A DNA stretch of 64,000 bases from Roseiarcus sp963824475 (GTDB taxonomy: Bacteria; Pseudomonadota; Alphaproteobacteria; Rhizobiales; Beijerinckiaceae): contig CAWGPR010000003.1 of assembly GCA_963824475.1 (NCBI GenBank), forward strand, positions 620,001 to 684,000, given 5' to 3'. How positions within the stretch are numbered: position 1 is the stretch's first letter; every line of letters starts with the position of its first letter. The notes under the pieces are model-generated. The model was not told the DNA's origin, did no database searches, and was given only the letters and a program-made list of their open reading frames with translations. The position numbers were made by a program, and so were the translations under genes. Shown here one piece after another: positions 26,091 through 35,181 of this stretch.

Positions 26091-27539
26091 ATGAACGCGC
26101 CCGGAATTTCCATCCCCGACCTCTCCATCCCCGCCGAGTTTCAGGCGTGCTTCACCGCGCAGCGCGCGGCCTTCCTCAAGACGCCGGAGCCGAGTCACGC
26201 CGAGCGGGTCGCCGACCTCAAGTCGCTCACGCGTCTCATCAGGGAAAACCAGAGCGCCATCGTCAAGGCGATCAACGCCGACTATGGCGGCCGCAGCGAA
26301 TTCGAGACCATATTCGGCGAGATCTTCGCCTCCCTCGATGGGCTTCGCGACGCGCAAAAGCGCGTCGGGCGCTGGATGCGGCCGCGCAGGCGGAGCGTCG
26401 ATCAGCTCCTCTACCCCGGCGCGAGCAATCGCCTTATCCCGCAGCCGATTGGCGTCGTCGGCGTGATCGTGCCGTGGAACTATCCGATCTTCCTGAGCTT
26501 CGGGCCGCTCACCGGCGCTCTTGCCGGAGGGAATCGGGCGATGGTCAAGATGTCGGAGAATTCACAAGCTTTGGCCGAGCTCCTCGCCGGGATTTCGCCA
26601 AAGTATCTGCCCGAGGACAAGCTTGCCTTCTTTGCCGACGGGGGCGGCCGGGGGCCGGCGTTCTCGTCGCTCCCGTTCGACCATCTCTTCTTCACCGGGT
26701 CGGGGACGACCGGGCGGGCGGTCATGGCCAACGCCGCCCGCAACCTAACGCCGGTGACGCTCGAACTCGGCGGCAAGTCGCCTGCCGTCGTCGCGCCGGG
26801 CTACCCGATCGCGACGGCCGCCGAGCGCATCCTCTGGGCCAAGACCTTCAACGCCGGGCAAACCTGCGTCGCGGTGGACTACGCCTTCCTGCCCCGCGGG
26901 TCCGAGGACGAATTCGTCAGCCATTGTCGGGCGCTGTTCGCGAAGCGTTATCCGGACATCAACGGCCCCGACTTCACTTCGATCATCGATCAGCGGTCGT
27001 ATGACCGGCTTACCGCCGCACTCGATGATGCGCGCGCCAAAGGCGCCAAGCTCGTCAATCTCGCTGAGGGTCAGACGCCCGACAAGTCGAAGCGCCGCCT
27101 CGCGCCGCACATTGTGCTGAACACGACGCCTGAGATGGAGCTGATGCGGCGCGAGATCTTCGGCCCAATTTTGCCGATCCTGACCTACGGCGAGCTCCAG
27201 GAAGCAGTCGACGCGATCAATGCTCGCGACCGGCCGCTTGCGCTTTATCCTTTCGTCCGCGACGCGGAGACCCGCCGTTTCCTGATCGCCAACACCCGTT
27301 CCGGCGGCGTCTCGGTCAATGACGCGATCCTGCATGTCGTCCAGCACGACCTGCCGTTCGGCGGCGTCGGGCCGAGCGGCATGGGGCACTATCACGGCCG
27401 CGAGGGCTTCGACACGTTCTCGAAGCTCAGGCCGGTGTTCCAGGAGGGCTTCATGTCGGCGGTGCAGACCTTCATGCAGCCGCCCTATACGCGCTTTTCC
27501 CGCCGCATCATCGACCTCATGGTGTGGATGAAGAGCTGA
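26091..27539 (+). CDS. Coniferyl-aldehyde-type aldehyde dehydrogenase
   Basis: 482 residues of the class 3-like aldehyde dehydrogenases. It contains PIGVVGVIVPWNYPIFLSFG, FFTGSGTTGRAVM, LELGGKSPAVV with the catalytic Glu, NAGQTCVAVDYAFLP with the nucleophile Cys, and REIFGPILPI. The C-terminal amphipathic end FSRRIIDLMVWMKS is typical of coniferyl aldehyde dehydrogenase (CalB) and fatty aldehyde dehydrogenases and may touch the membrane. It oxidises aldehydes to acids with NAD(P). It lies 30 bases after the racemase-like gene and 34 bases before the decarboxylase whose aldehyde product it would consume. Confidence 0.9.
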   Translation: MNAPGISIPDLSIPAEFQACFTAQRAAFLKTPEPSHAERVADLKSLTRLIRENQSAIVKAINADYGGRSEFETIFGEIFASLDGLRDAQKRVGRWMRPRRRSVDQLLYPGASNRLIPQPIGVVGVIVPWNYPIFLSFGPLTGALAGGNRAMVKMSENSQALAELLAGISPKYLPEDKLAFFADGGGRGPAFSSLPFDHLFFTGSGTTGRAVMANAARNLTPVTLELGGKSPAVVAPGYPIATAAERILWAKTFNAGQTCVAVDYAFLPRGSEDEFVSHCRALFAKRYPDINGPDFTSIIDQRSYDRLTAALDDARAKGAKLVNLAEGQTPDKSKRRLAPHIVLNTTPEMELMRREIFGPILPILTYGELQEAVDAINARDRPLALYPFVRDAETRRFLIANTRSGGVSVNDAILHVVQHDLPFGGVGPSGMGHYHGREGFDTFSKLRPVFQEGFMSAVQTFMQPPYTRFSRRIIDLMVWMKS

Positions 27540-27573
27540 TCTGATCGCAGTTTCATCTGAGTGGGAGGTTGCC

Positions 27574-29271
27574 GTGACAGAAGGCTTGCTCGAGACGTCG
27601 ATTGGCAAGGAGATGCAGACCGTGAGCGTAGCGGACTACGTCGTGCAACGCATTGCCGACGAGGGCGTCGCGCATTGCTTCGGCGTCGCCGGAGACTATT
27701 TGTTCCCGATGTGCAACGCGGTCGAGAGCAGCCGAAAGGTCAAATGGATCGGTTGCGCCAATGAATTGAACGCCGCATACGCTGCCGACGGCTACGCCCG
27801 CATCCGCGGCGCTGGCCTGCTCGCGACCACCTACGGGGTCGGCGAATTGTCGGCGCTGAACGGCGTCATGGGCGCGAAAGCCGAGCGCTCGCTGGTCTTT
27901 CATGTCGTCGGGATGCCGTCCTATCAGAACCAGCGTTTGAGCAGGATCGCCCATCACACTCTCGGCGATGGCCAGTTCGGGAATTTCGCCGGCCTGTCCG
28001 CGGCGGCGGCCTGCTGCTCCGCGCTCATCAATCCGGACAATTGTGCAATCGAGATGGAGCGCGTTATCGCTGAGGCGCGGCGCAACAATCAGCCCGCCTA
28101 TATCCTCGTTCCGTCCGATTATGCGCTGGCGCCGGCCGCGCCCGCCGATGCGCGCCCGCTGACCCTCAAGTCAAACGAGGCGGCGCTCAAAAAGGCGACC
28201 GCCGCCATAAGCGACCGGCTCAAGGGCGCGAAGTCGGTTGTCGTCCTGCCAGCCTTCACGATAGCGCGCCTCGGGCTGCAAAATGAGTTGCGAGACGCGA
28301 TCGAAGCTCTGGGTTGTCCTTTTGTGACGATGGTGATGGAAAAATGCCTCATCGGCGAAGGACACCCGCAATTCGCCGGCCTCTATGCTGGCGCGATGTC
28401 GGCGCAGAGCGCCCGCGAGATCGTCGAGGGCGCCGACCTCGTGCTCGATCTCGGCGGCGTCAATCTCAACGACATCACCACCGCCGCCTACTCGGCAAAA
28501 CTCGATCCGGCGCGGTTCGTCACGATCGGTCTCAACGACGTCCGGATAGGCGAGAAAGTGATCAGCGGCGTCCGCCTTCAGGACATGCTCGTCGAACTCG
28601 CCAAGCTGAAATCGCCCGCCCCGCCATTTCGTCGAACCGTCGAAAGCGCGCAGCCGCCCATCGCCGGCAAGCCATCGGACATGATCACGATGGATGCGCT
28701 CTATCCGCGCTACGCCGGCTTTATCCGCAAGGGAGATACGGTCGTTCTCGAAACCGGGAGCTCCACTCTCGGCTTGACGCCCGTACCGCTTGCCGACGGG
28801 GTCCGCGTCGAGGCGCAAGTCTTGTGGGGGTCGATCGGGTGGGCGACGCCCGCCGCCTTTGGCGTTGCGCTCGCCGATCCGGGCCGGCGCACGATCCTCA
28901 TTACCGGCGAGGGCTCCCACCAACTAACGGCGAACGAGATCGGCAGCATGGGGCGGTTCGGCGCCAATGTCATCATCTTTGTTCTCAACAACGACGGCTA
29001 CCTGATCGAGCGGGCCTTGGAGGAAAATCCGGACTGGTCCTACAACGACCTTGCGCCGTGGCGGTATGCGGAATTGCCGTGCGCGCTCGGATGCGCCGAT
29101 TGGTTCACTGCGCGGGTCACGACGCTCGGCGAACTCGACGCGGCGATGAAAGCCGCCCGCGAAAGCAAGTCCGGCGCGTATATCGAAATTGTTGGCGACC
29201 GGATGGACATGCCGCCTATCCTCGCATTCGCCCATCGCCGGTTGGGAACCATGTACGGCGACGCGCCCTAA
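27574..29271 (+). CDS. Thiamine-diphosphate 2-oxoacid decarboxylase (PDC/IPDC type)
   Basis: 565 residues; GTG start with GGGAGG five bases upstream. The pyrimidine-binding domain has CANELNAAYAADGYARIRGA and the pair of catalytic histidines in HHTLGDGQF, a mark of pyruvate/indolepyruvate/phenylpyruvate decarboxylases and absent from benzoylformate decarboxylase. YGVGELSALNGVMGAKAER is also typical. The cofactor domain has GEGSHQLTANEIGSM followed by VLNNDGYLIE for Mg-ThDP binding. It converts a 2-oxoacid to aldehyde and CO2. Together with the two genes upstream it outlines a path from 2-hydroxyacid or derived 2-oxoacid to carboxylic acid; a hydroxyacid dehydrogenase is not present here. Confidence 0.88.
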   Translation: MTEGLLETSIGKEMQTVSVADYVVQRIADEGVAHCFGVAGDYLFPMCNAVESSRKVKWIGCANELNAAYAADGYARIRGAGLLATTYGVGELSALNGVMGAKAERSLVFHVVGMPSYQNQRLSRIAHHTLGDGQFGNFAGLSAAAACCSALINPDNCAIEMERVIAEARRNNQPAYILVPSDYALAPAAPADARPLTLKSNEAALKKATAAISDRLKGAKSVVVLPAFTIARLGLQNELRDAIEALGCPFVTMVMEKCLIGEGHPQFAGLYAGAMSAQSAREIVEGADLVLDLGGVNLNDITTAAYSAKLDPARFVTIGLNDVRIGEKVISGVRLQDMLVELAKLKSPAPPFRRTVESAQPPIAGKPSDMITMDALYPRYAGFIRKGDTVVLETGSSTLGLTPVPLADGVRVEAQVLWGSIGWATPAAFGVALADPGRRTILITGEGSHQLTANEIGSMGRFGANVIIFVLNNDGYLIERALEENPDWSYNDLAPWRYAELPCALGCADWFTARVTTLGELDAAMKAARESKSGAYIEIVGDRMDMPPILAFAHRRLGTMYGDAP

Positions 29272-30043
29272 CGCCGCGCAAGCCCTCGAACGTCGGCGTC
29301 AAGTTCTATTGCACTTCAATTGAGGCTGCATCGAGCTCTGAACATCGCGGACGATAGAGTGATGTTGCGGCCCGTTCGAGAGTGGAGACCGCTCAAATGT
29401 GGCGCCAACTTCCAAAAGACCGTCTATCGGATCAGGTTATGCGGACGTTGTCGCGGCGGCTTGGCCGACCCAAAGGTCTGTTCGCAGAGCCGAAGCCAGG
29501 GACGGTCGTCAGAAGGTCGTCCTCGATGATCAGTTGGGGTCCGCGTTCAAGTCCTGCCCCGATACAGTATGCCGGAACGCGCCACCTACGGCTTCAGCCG
29601 GAGACAGCTTTCTCGCGCTTACCGCCCGTTCGATTGACCCACCCGTAAGTTTCGCAATGGGTCATATTGACCCGTCCGCGGCGCCATCGGCGAATGACCG
29701 ATATTTGCGCACAGCGGACACGACCTAAGCGGTACGTTCGATCGCAGCCGTGGAGGTCCCGGACGACCATCCGGGGCAAACTTCGACTCCGATTGAGACC
29801 CAAAATTCCACCCAGAAATCAGCTAGAAAAATCGAAGAAGGTGGAAATCGTGGTTGGTCGAACTGGCGCGCGGCTCCGATTTCAGGCCCCCCGGGGGTCG
29901 CAATCGAGGGGGGTGCCGAAGCGAGGGCTAAGGGGGTCTCCGCAAAGCCGTGGGCGTCGGCCGGATGGTCACCATGGAGGGCCTGCACGAATGCCGTCAA
30001 TGAGTGCCGATCTGAGAGGGCCACGGAGCCGCGCGGCCGGGGT
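29272..30043. other. Intergenic region, no supported gene
   Basis: About 770 bases between the decarboxylase and the terminase gene. The open frames are short, overlap each other on both strands and match no family I recognise. A C-rich/G-rich patch lies at 29889-29920. The region begins the accessory, phage- and transposon-rich stretch. Confidence 0.45.
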
Positions 30044-30784
30044 TTACCCCTTTTGCCCCGCGTCGTCTGCATGGCCGGCGATCGTCGGCCGCCCAAGGAC
30101 TTGAGCCTGTTGCGCTTTGGCGAGCGCAAAGGCCAGTCGCCGCGCAGCCTCAAGCGCGGAGGTCACGCCGATGTTGACCTGATTAACCTGCACGTTGTTC
30201 GTCGCGCTTGAGGGCGGGGCGTCCTGGTACAGCCCGAGGATTTTCGCGAGCTTCTCAAGAGCTTGGATTTTGTCATGGGTTTCGAATTTCACGGTGCCGG
30301 ACTTGGTGGCGACGCTCTTGACCTGGGCCGCTTGATCCTTGGTGAGGAGACGCGAGGGCCTCGGAATAATGACATCCTCGAAGCCCATCACGTTACCGTC
30401 GGCGTCGACCTTCGCCCGCCTGTCCCACTGCACGACGTCGCGAGCGTCGGCAAATGCGACCCGCTCCAACTCAAGAAGCACCCGGGTACGAAGATCATCA
30501 AGTTTTTTCTCTCGGCGGTGGCGAGCCCGTGTCTGCTCCTTGATCCGTTCCTCCAGCAGCCAATTCACACGAAGGTCGACCTCAGGCGAACGTCGCAAAT
30601 CCCAGCGGGCGTCATCGCCGCCGGTGTATCCGGCACGCTTGTACGCCACTTGGGCAGGTTCGCCTTCCGCGATCATCTGAGCGAACAATTCCCTCCGCGC
30701 ATTGCTGAGAGGCTTCGAAGGGTCCACGGCGCCCTTTAGACGCCTGGCGGAGGTTTGGCTGGGGCGTGCGTGCATTGGTCGCAA
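30044..30784 (-). CDS. Phage terminase small subunit
   Basis: 246 residues (ATG at 30784; an ATG at 30775 is also possible). The N-terminal helix-turn-helix part, LSNARRELFAQMIAEGEPAQ VAYKRAGYTG, is the DNA-recognition module of Terminase_2-type small subunits. It is followed by RREKKLDDLRTRVLLELERV AFADARDVVQWD and KFETHDKIQALEKLAKILGL YQ, also standard. In a phage it would bind pac/cos DNA and hand it to the large subunit. No large terminase, portal or capsid gene is nearby, so this is an orphan from a lost prophage or satellite. Confidence 0.8.
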   Translation of the reverse strand: MRPMHARPSQTSARRLKGAVDPSKPLSNARRELFAQMIAEGEPAQVAYKRAGYTGGDDARWDLRRSPEVDLRVNWLLEERIKEQTRARHRREKKLDDLRTRVLLELERVAFADARDVVQWDRRAKVDADGNVMGFEDVIIPRPSRLLTKDQAAQVKSVATKSGTVKFETHDKIQALEKLAKILGLYQDAPPSSATNNVQVNQVNIGVTSALEAARRLAFALAKAQQAQVLGRPTIAGHADDAGQKG

Positions 30785-31065
30785 CTTCGTGGGTCAACAG
30801 GCTCGCGCTCAATATCCAGAACCACAGGTTGGGTCATCACCAACTGGCCTCGGCGCTCGCGAAGGCCCTGGCCGATATATTCGCCGCTGATGCCGAAGCG
30901 CGACCGGCTGCGGCCCTGGCTCGAGCGGAAACCGGCACCCACGTGCCCCGCCTTCTTCGCGGCGCGCATCAGCTCGACGACGAAGGTCTGTGGCCGCCTG
31001 CCGCCGCGATTGCCGCGCTGGATGGCCGGACTGGACGCGCAGGTCGTCATCGCGCGCGCCGTCAT
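30736..31065 (-). pseudogene. Possible relaxase (DUF3363-type) N-terminal remnant
   Basis: The minus strand reads GRRPQTFVVELMRAAKKAGH VGAGFRSSQGRSRSRFG, which resembles the basic N-terminal segment of rhizobial DUF3363 mobilisation relaxases (a QSFV-type block, AAKKAGH, then GRSRFGRG). Nothing of the catalytic part follows, and the frame runs into the terminase gene start. Weakly supported; it could be an unrelated basic frame. Confidence 0.3.
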
Positions 31066-31322
31066 GGATCGAAACCGCAGTGCACTGCAGGCGGATGGCG
31101 GTCGGAGTATTGATTTCGTTCAACATATCGCCAGAAGCGCCAGCAGCGCGTGTCGTTAGCGTTGATGAATTCTTCAATCTTCCCAACCACATGCGCCCGG
31201 CCGGCGGCGGCGCTTTTATCTTGCCGTCCATGGTCGGCGCGTAAGCGTCCGGTCTCTGCACGGACTTTGGGTAGTGCAATTGCGCGGCGTGTCGGGCTCC
31301 TTCGCAGTCTGGAGGAGCTCCC

Positions 31323-32219
31323 GTGAGTTTGAGACATTTTGAGAACAAAGCTCGTCAATCCTGGTGGCTGATTCACATCGAAGCCTGGCGTCAAAGCGGG
31401 CTGGGGCGGGCGAAGTACTGCCGTCAGCATGGTCTGACGACGACAACGTTCGGTCGCTGGCTGAACTACCTGGCCGGCAAGGAAGCGGCCCGCAAGCAGG
31501 CGGGATATCAGGCGGAACTGCGTCGTCAGCAGCGCCGCGAGGCTCAAGAAAAGCGCCGGAAAAGGCGCGTCCGCTTTCGTTTTGGCGTGAGCACGGATGT
31601 GCGCAATCGCGCCCTCCAGGCGTACTGGGCGATGCACGTCGAGGCGATGAACTGGAGCGGGATGAGCGTGCGGGAGTACGCCGCCGCGCTGCATTTGTCG
31701 CCGACCTCTCTGCGCAAATGGCGCGACCGGCTGGACGACGGCAAGGTTGATATCGACTGGCGAGCGCATCTTCATCCCTCAGCCCGTCCGGTCGCTGGCA
31801 CTAGTGCTAATAGGGCGCCGCCGGAAACGGGCTTGACAGCTCCGCCGAGCGGCGATCCAGGCTCGCCTCGGCAGATTCTGCGGCGCTTCTTCACCGACGA
31901 ACAGAAGCGCGCCATAGCCCTGGAGAGCGACCAGCCCCGCGTCAGCGTCTCGCAGGTCGCGCGCAAGCACGGGATCGTCACGGGGCTGCTGTTTCGGTGG
32001 CGCGTGCAGTTCGGCGTGGCGCAGCGGAAGCGCGCGAAGCTTGCGCCCGTCGCGCTCACTGACGACGCGCCGACGACACTTCTTCTGCGTGATCTCGTGC
32101 AGCCGCCGGACGGAATGACGGCGATCGACCTGCCTGGCGGCCGGCGCGTGTTCGCACCTGCCGGCGTCGATCCACACGCCGTTCGTGAGCACGTCCTCGG
32201 TGAGGGCGCGGAACCATGA
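31323..32219 (+). CDS. tnpA: IS66 accessory protein TnpA (double-domain form)
   Basis: 298 residues from GTG 31323. It contains two copies of an IS66-associated motif, WWLIHIEAWRQSGLGRAKYC RQHGL and YWAMHVEAMNWSGMSVREYA AALHLSPTSLRKWR. The helix-turn-helix of classic IS66 TnpA follows: RRFFTDEQKRAIALESDQPR VSVSQVARKHGIVTGLLFRW R. It probably binds the element ends. The stop overlaps the tnpB start (ATGATGA), implying coupled translation. It is longer than the usual 120-150 residue TnpA because of the N-terminal duplication. Confidence 0.85.
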   Translation: MSLRHFENKARQSWWLIHIEAWRQSGLGRAKYCRQHGLTTTTFGRWLNYLAGKEAARKQAGYQAELRRQQRREAQEKRRKRRVRFRFGVSTDVRNRALQAYWAMHVEAMNWSGMSVREYAAALHLSPTSLRKWRDRLDDGKVDIDWRAHLHPSARPVAGTSANRAPPETGLTAPPSGDPGSPRQILRRFFTDEQKRAIALESDQPRVSVSQVARKHGIVTGLLFRWRVQFGVAQRKRAKLAPVALTDDAPTTLLLRDLVQPPDGMTAIDLPGGRRVFAPAGVDPHAVREHVLGEGAEP

Positions 32220-32569
32220 TGATCGTTCCGGCGGGCGTGAAGGTGCATCTGGCGCTGGGCTACACCGACATGCGCAAAGGCCTCGACGGACTCGCCATGC
32301 TGGTGCAGCAAACGCTGAAGCAGGATCCATTCTCGGGCCACCTGTTCACCTTCCGCGGCAAGAAGGCGTCGATGCTGAAGATCCTGTTCTGGGACGGAAA
32401 CGGACTTTGCCTGTTCACGAAAAGGATCGATCAGGGCGCCTTTGTTTGGCCGACGATGGCGGGTTATGACGGCTCGATCACGTTGACGCCGGCGCAGCTC
32501 GCCATGCTGATCGAGGGCATCGACTGGCGCGCGCCGGAACGCGTATGGAAGCCGGCCCTGGCAGGCTAA
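32216..32569 (+). CDS. tnpB: IS66 Orf2-like protein TnpB
   Basis: 117 residues with the hallmark TDMRKGLDGLAMLVQQ, FTFRGKKASMLKILFWDGNG LCLFTKRIDQGAFVWP and the terminal LTPAQLAMLIEGIDWRAP. The family is required for IS66 transposition, but its biochemical role is unsettled. Start overlaps the tnpA stop. Confidence 0.95.
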   Translation: MMIVPAGVKVHLALGYTDMRKGLDGLAMLVQQTLKQDPFSGHLFTFRGKKASMLKILFWDGNGLCLFTKRIDQGAFVWPTMAGYDGSITLTPAQLAMLIEGIDWRAPERVWKPALAG

Positions 32570-32641
32570 AAAGCTGCGGAAGCCCGCATAGAATCGAACG
32601 AATTCGCTTCTTCGAATCAGGCGATTCGGGTAGATTCGGAC

Positions 32642-34171
32642 ATGCCGTTCGATCTTGACGATTTGCCTTCCGAACCGGCTCTTCTGCAGCATCTCGTTCG
32701 CAATATGGCCGCCGCCGTCGAGCACCGCGACGGCGAGATCGAGCGCCTGAAGTCGATCATCAAGACGTTGCAGCGGGCGCAGTTTGGCCGTCGGTCCGAG
32801 CGCCTTGATCCCGATCAGCTGGCGCTCGCTCTCGAAGACATCGAGAGCGATCTCGCCCGCGGGGAGGAGAAGCGTCCGCCTCGCGAAAAGCAAGCGGGCG
32901 AGCGGCCCTCTCGTCGCAAAGCGTTGCCCGGCCATTTGTCGCGCGAAGAGGTCCGCCTCGATATTGAGAGCATGATCTGCAGCTGTTGCGGCGGTGCGCT
33001 GCATGTTATCGGCGAGAGCGTGAGCGAGATGCTGGATTGGGTTCCGGCGCAGCTGCGCGTCATCCGCACCACTCGTCCCAAATACGCCTGTCGGACTTGC
33101 GAGACGGTGGCGCAGGCGCCGGCGCCAGAACGGCCGATCGCCGGCGGCTTGGCGACGCCTGCGCTGCTTGCCCAGGTGCTTGTCAGCAAATATTGCGATC
33201 ACACGCCCCTGTATCGGCAGTCGCAAATCTTCGCCCGCCACGGCATCGACCTTCCGCGTTCGACGCTGGCTGGATGGGTCGGCGGCGCTTGCTGGTGGCT
33301 GGAGGCGTTGCACGAACGCCTTGCCAGGAACGTGTTCGCTTCGGACCATCTGTTCGCCGATGACACGCCCGTGCCGGTGCTCGATCCAGGCCGAGGGCGC
33401 ACCAAGACGGGACGGCTGTGGGTCTACGCCCGTGAGCAGAGAGCATGGGGTGGGCCAGAGCCGCCGGCCGCCGTCTATGTTTATGCGCCGGACCGCAAAG
33501 CTGAACGTCCGACCTCGCATCTCGAGCGGTTCAGCGGCGTTCTTCATGTCGACGGGTATGCTGGGTTCGAGCCGTTGGCGGAGAAAGGGGACGTCGTGCT
33601 CGCCGCATGCTGGAGCCACACGCGACGCAAGTTCTACGAAGTGGCGCAGGCCACGAACGCGCCGATTGCGGTAGAGGCGCTGCGCCGCATCGGCGAACTC
33701 TATGCCGTCGAAGCGGACGCTCACGGTCAGTCGCCTGCGAAGCGGCTTGCGGCTCGCCGCTCTCGCTCCAAGCCAATCGTCGACGCTTTGCACGCCTGGC
33801 TCAAGGCGCAGCTTCCGTTGCTGTCGGGACGGAGCACGCTCGCCGAAGCGATCAGGTACGCGCTGGCGCGCTGGCAGGGTCTGACCCGCTTCTTGCACGA
33901 CGGCCGCACCGAGTTGGACACAAATCCTGTCGAGCGCGCGATTCGACCGGTCGCTCTCGGAAGGAAGAATCATCTCTTTGCGGGCAGCGACGGCGGCGGC
34001 AGTCGATGGGCTGTGCTCTGTTCGCTGATCGAGACCTGCAAGCTCAACGGCGTCGAACCCTATGCATATCTGAAGGACGTGCTCGAGCGCATGGTCAACG
34101 GATATCCGATCAACCGTCTCGACGAACTGCTGCCGTGGGCTTGGCGCGCCGAGGATCACGTCAAGCCCTGA
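32642..34171 (+). CDS. tnpC: IS66-family transposase TnpC
   Basis: 509 residues. An N-terminal leucine-zipper-like region (IERLKSIIKTLQRAQFGRRS ER) is followed by the zinc finger MICSCCGGALHVIGE and the DDE domain with HLFADDTPVPVLDPGRGRTK TGRLW, GVLHVDGYAGFEPL and ELDTNPVERAIRPVALGRKN HLFAGSDGG. The C-terminal IS66 tail ends LDELLPWAWR. It catalyses transposition. Intact, so the element may be active. Confidence 0.95.
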   Translation: MPFDLDDLPSEPALLQHLVRNMAAAVEHRDGEIERLKSIIKTLQRAQFGRRSERLDPDQLALALEDIESDLARGEEKRPPREKQAGERPSRRKALPGHLSREEVRLDIESMICSCCGGALHVIGESVSEMLDWVPAQLRVIRTTRPKYACRTCETVAQAPAPERPIAGGLATPALLAQVLVSKYCDHTPLYRQSQIFARHGIDLPRSTLAGWVGGACWWLEALHERLARNVFASDHLFADDTPVPVLDPGRGRTKTGRLWVYAREQRAWGGPEPPAAVYVYAPDRKAERPTSHLERFSGVLHVDGYAGFEPLAEKGDVVLAACWSHTRRKFYEVAQATNAPIAVEALRRIGELYAVEADAHGQSPAKRLAARRSRSKPIVDALHAWLKAQLPLLSGRSTLAEAIRYALARWQGLTRFLHDGRTELDTNPVERAIRPVALGRKNHLFAGSDGGGSRWAVLCSLIETCKLNGVEPYAYLKDVLERMVNGYPINRLDELLPWAWRAEDHVKP

Positions 34172-34205
34172 TCAACGTGTCGCCGCCGGACGCTTACGTC
34201 GGCGC

Positions 34206-34710
34206 GTAAGCGTCCGGTTTCCGCACGGTTCCGCAGATGTGCCCTGGCGGTCCATATCGGGCTCCTTCGGATGTTGGAGGATCTCCGGTGGGGTCGAAAC
34301 GATACGGGAACAAAGCGCTCAGGGTTTGGTGGTCGATCCATGTCGAAGCCTGGCGCAAGAGCGGCCTTTCGCGGCGCAAATACTGCCGCGAACATCGGCT
34401 CTGCGAGGAGACATTTACGCGCTGGCTGAACGTGCTCCTGAGCGCCGAAAAGCTGCGTGCGGACAGGGAGTTGGCGCGCGAGCAGAAGGCCAAAAAGCGT
34501 CGTCCGAACCTGTCGACCGACAAGCGCAACCGCGCCGCCCAGGCGTTTTGGGCGATGCACGTCGAGGCGCAGCGATGGAGCGGAATGACGATGCGCGACT
34601 ACTGCGATGCGCACCGCATCTCGTCGCACAGCATGGCGCGATGGCGTGATTTGATCGACGCCGGCGAGACGCCGAGATCGGCCGCCGACGATTGGTGCTG
34701 GTGAGCTCGC
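34206..34710 (+). mobile_element. Left end of a second, truncated IS66 element
   Basis: Begins with the same terminal GTAAGCGTCCGG, immediately after the target duplication of the complete element. It encodes only a short TnpA-like protein and then loses IS66 similarity near 34705. tnpB and tnpC are missing. Confidence 0.75.
34288..34704 (+). CDS. IS66 TnpA-like N-terminal protein from the truncated element
   Basis: 138 residues from GTG 34288, the same start position relative to the IS end as in the complete copy. WWSIHVEAWRKSGLSRRKYC REHRL and FWAMHVEAQRWSGMTMRDYC DAHRISSHSMARWR repeat the double motif of the neighbouring TnpA, but the residues between differ, so it derives from another IS66 lineage. 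It lacks the C-terminal helix-turn-helix. Probably a non-functional remnant. Confidence 0.65.
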   Translation: MGSKRYGNKALRVWWSIHVEAWRKSGLSRRKYCREHRLCEETFTRWLNVLLSAEKLRADRELAREQKAKKRRPNLSTDKRNRAAQAFWAMHVEAQRWSGMTMRDYCDAHRISSHSMARWRDLIDAGETPRSAADDWCW

Positions 34711-34986
34711 TTCAGTCGCTCATCAGTGCCAATGCCCCTGCAGATGCGTGCGCTTCCGCCTCAAGAGGGACGCCAAGGAGAGGGATGAGGTAATCACGCG
34801 CCTTCGGGGCGAGTAAACCATCAAGCGCTCCGGCTTCGTCGTCATGAAGCGCCAGCCGCGGCCGGCGACACAATCGGCGAGATGTTCGACCGGGCCAGTT
34901 CGCCGAAACTCGGGGACGCCTTTTCCGTATAATTTCCGTACGGCCAAAGTTTCGAAAGGCTATGAAGCGTCTAATGCATTGAAATG

Positions 34987-35032
34987 ATTGGCGCTCCCAA
35001 GGGGACTCGAACCCCTGTTTTCGCCGTGAGAG
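34987..35032 (-). repeat. attL: 3' half of tRNA-Glu, island boundary
   Basis: 46 bases identical to 43822-43867. It covers the anticodon loop to the CCA end of tRNA-Glu on the minus strand. The 5' half of the tRNA is absent, so this copy is not a functional tRNA; it marks the pre-integration 3' end. Confidence 0.92.
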
Positions 35033-35125
35033 AGGGATAACCCGCACTTCGGCGGACGTCAGCGAACCAAGTAGCGCCTTGAAACAACAGAAAATCATAT
35101 CGTTAGCGGCCTTGCGCGTTCGTTG

Positions 35126-35161
35126 GCGTTCGTCTACGCTTATTGGGCACAAGTTGGGCAC
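35126..35161 (+). repeat. Near-attachment direct repeat, left copy (candidate integrase arm site)
   Basis: 36 bases, 31 of which match 43742-43777 in the same orientation. Both contain a GGGCA motif and end GTTGGGCAC. In the excised circle the two would flank the att core, as integrase arm-type sites do. The left copy also overlaps the leader of the integrase gene. Confidence 0.5.
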
Positions 35162-35181
35162 GCGCCCAAGGAGTTCCCAAA

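Larger units (their letters stand above)
31241..34197 (+). mobile_element. Complete IS66-family insertion sequence
   Basis: Starts GTAAGCGTCCGG at 31241 and ends CCGGACGCTTAC at 34197, perfect 12-base terminal inverted repeats. The 8-bp target duplication GTCGGCGC is exact at 31233-31240 and 34198-34205. It carries the standard tnpA, tnpB and tnpC genes, all intact. The insertion abuts the left end of a second IS66 that begins at 34206. Confidence 0.95.

Noticed and set aside
24957..29271. Canonical mandelate (mdlABCD) pathway
   Set aside because: The racemase-like protein lacks the second lysine, the decarboxylase is PDC/IPDC-type, and no mandelate dehydrogenase is present.
29382..30211. 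Terminase large subunit or other phage genes beside TerS
   Set aside because: No ATPase or nuclease motifs in any frame; TerS appears orphaned.
34987..35032. A second tRNA-Glu gene
   Set aside because: Only the 3' half from the anticodon loop onward is present; it is the attachment-site duplicate.
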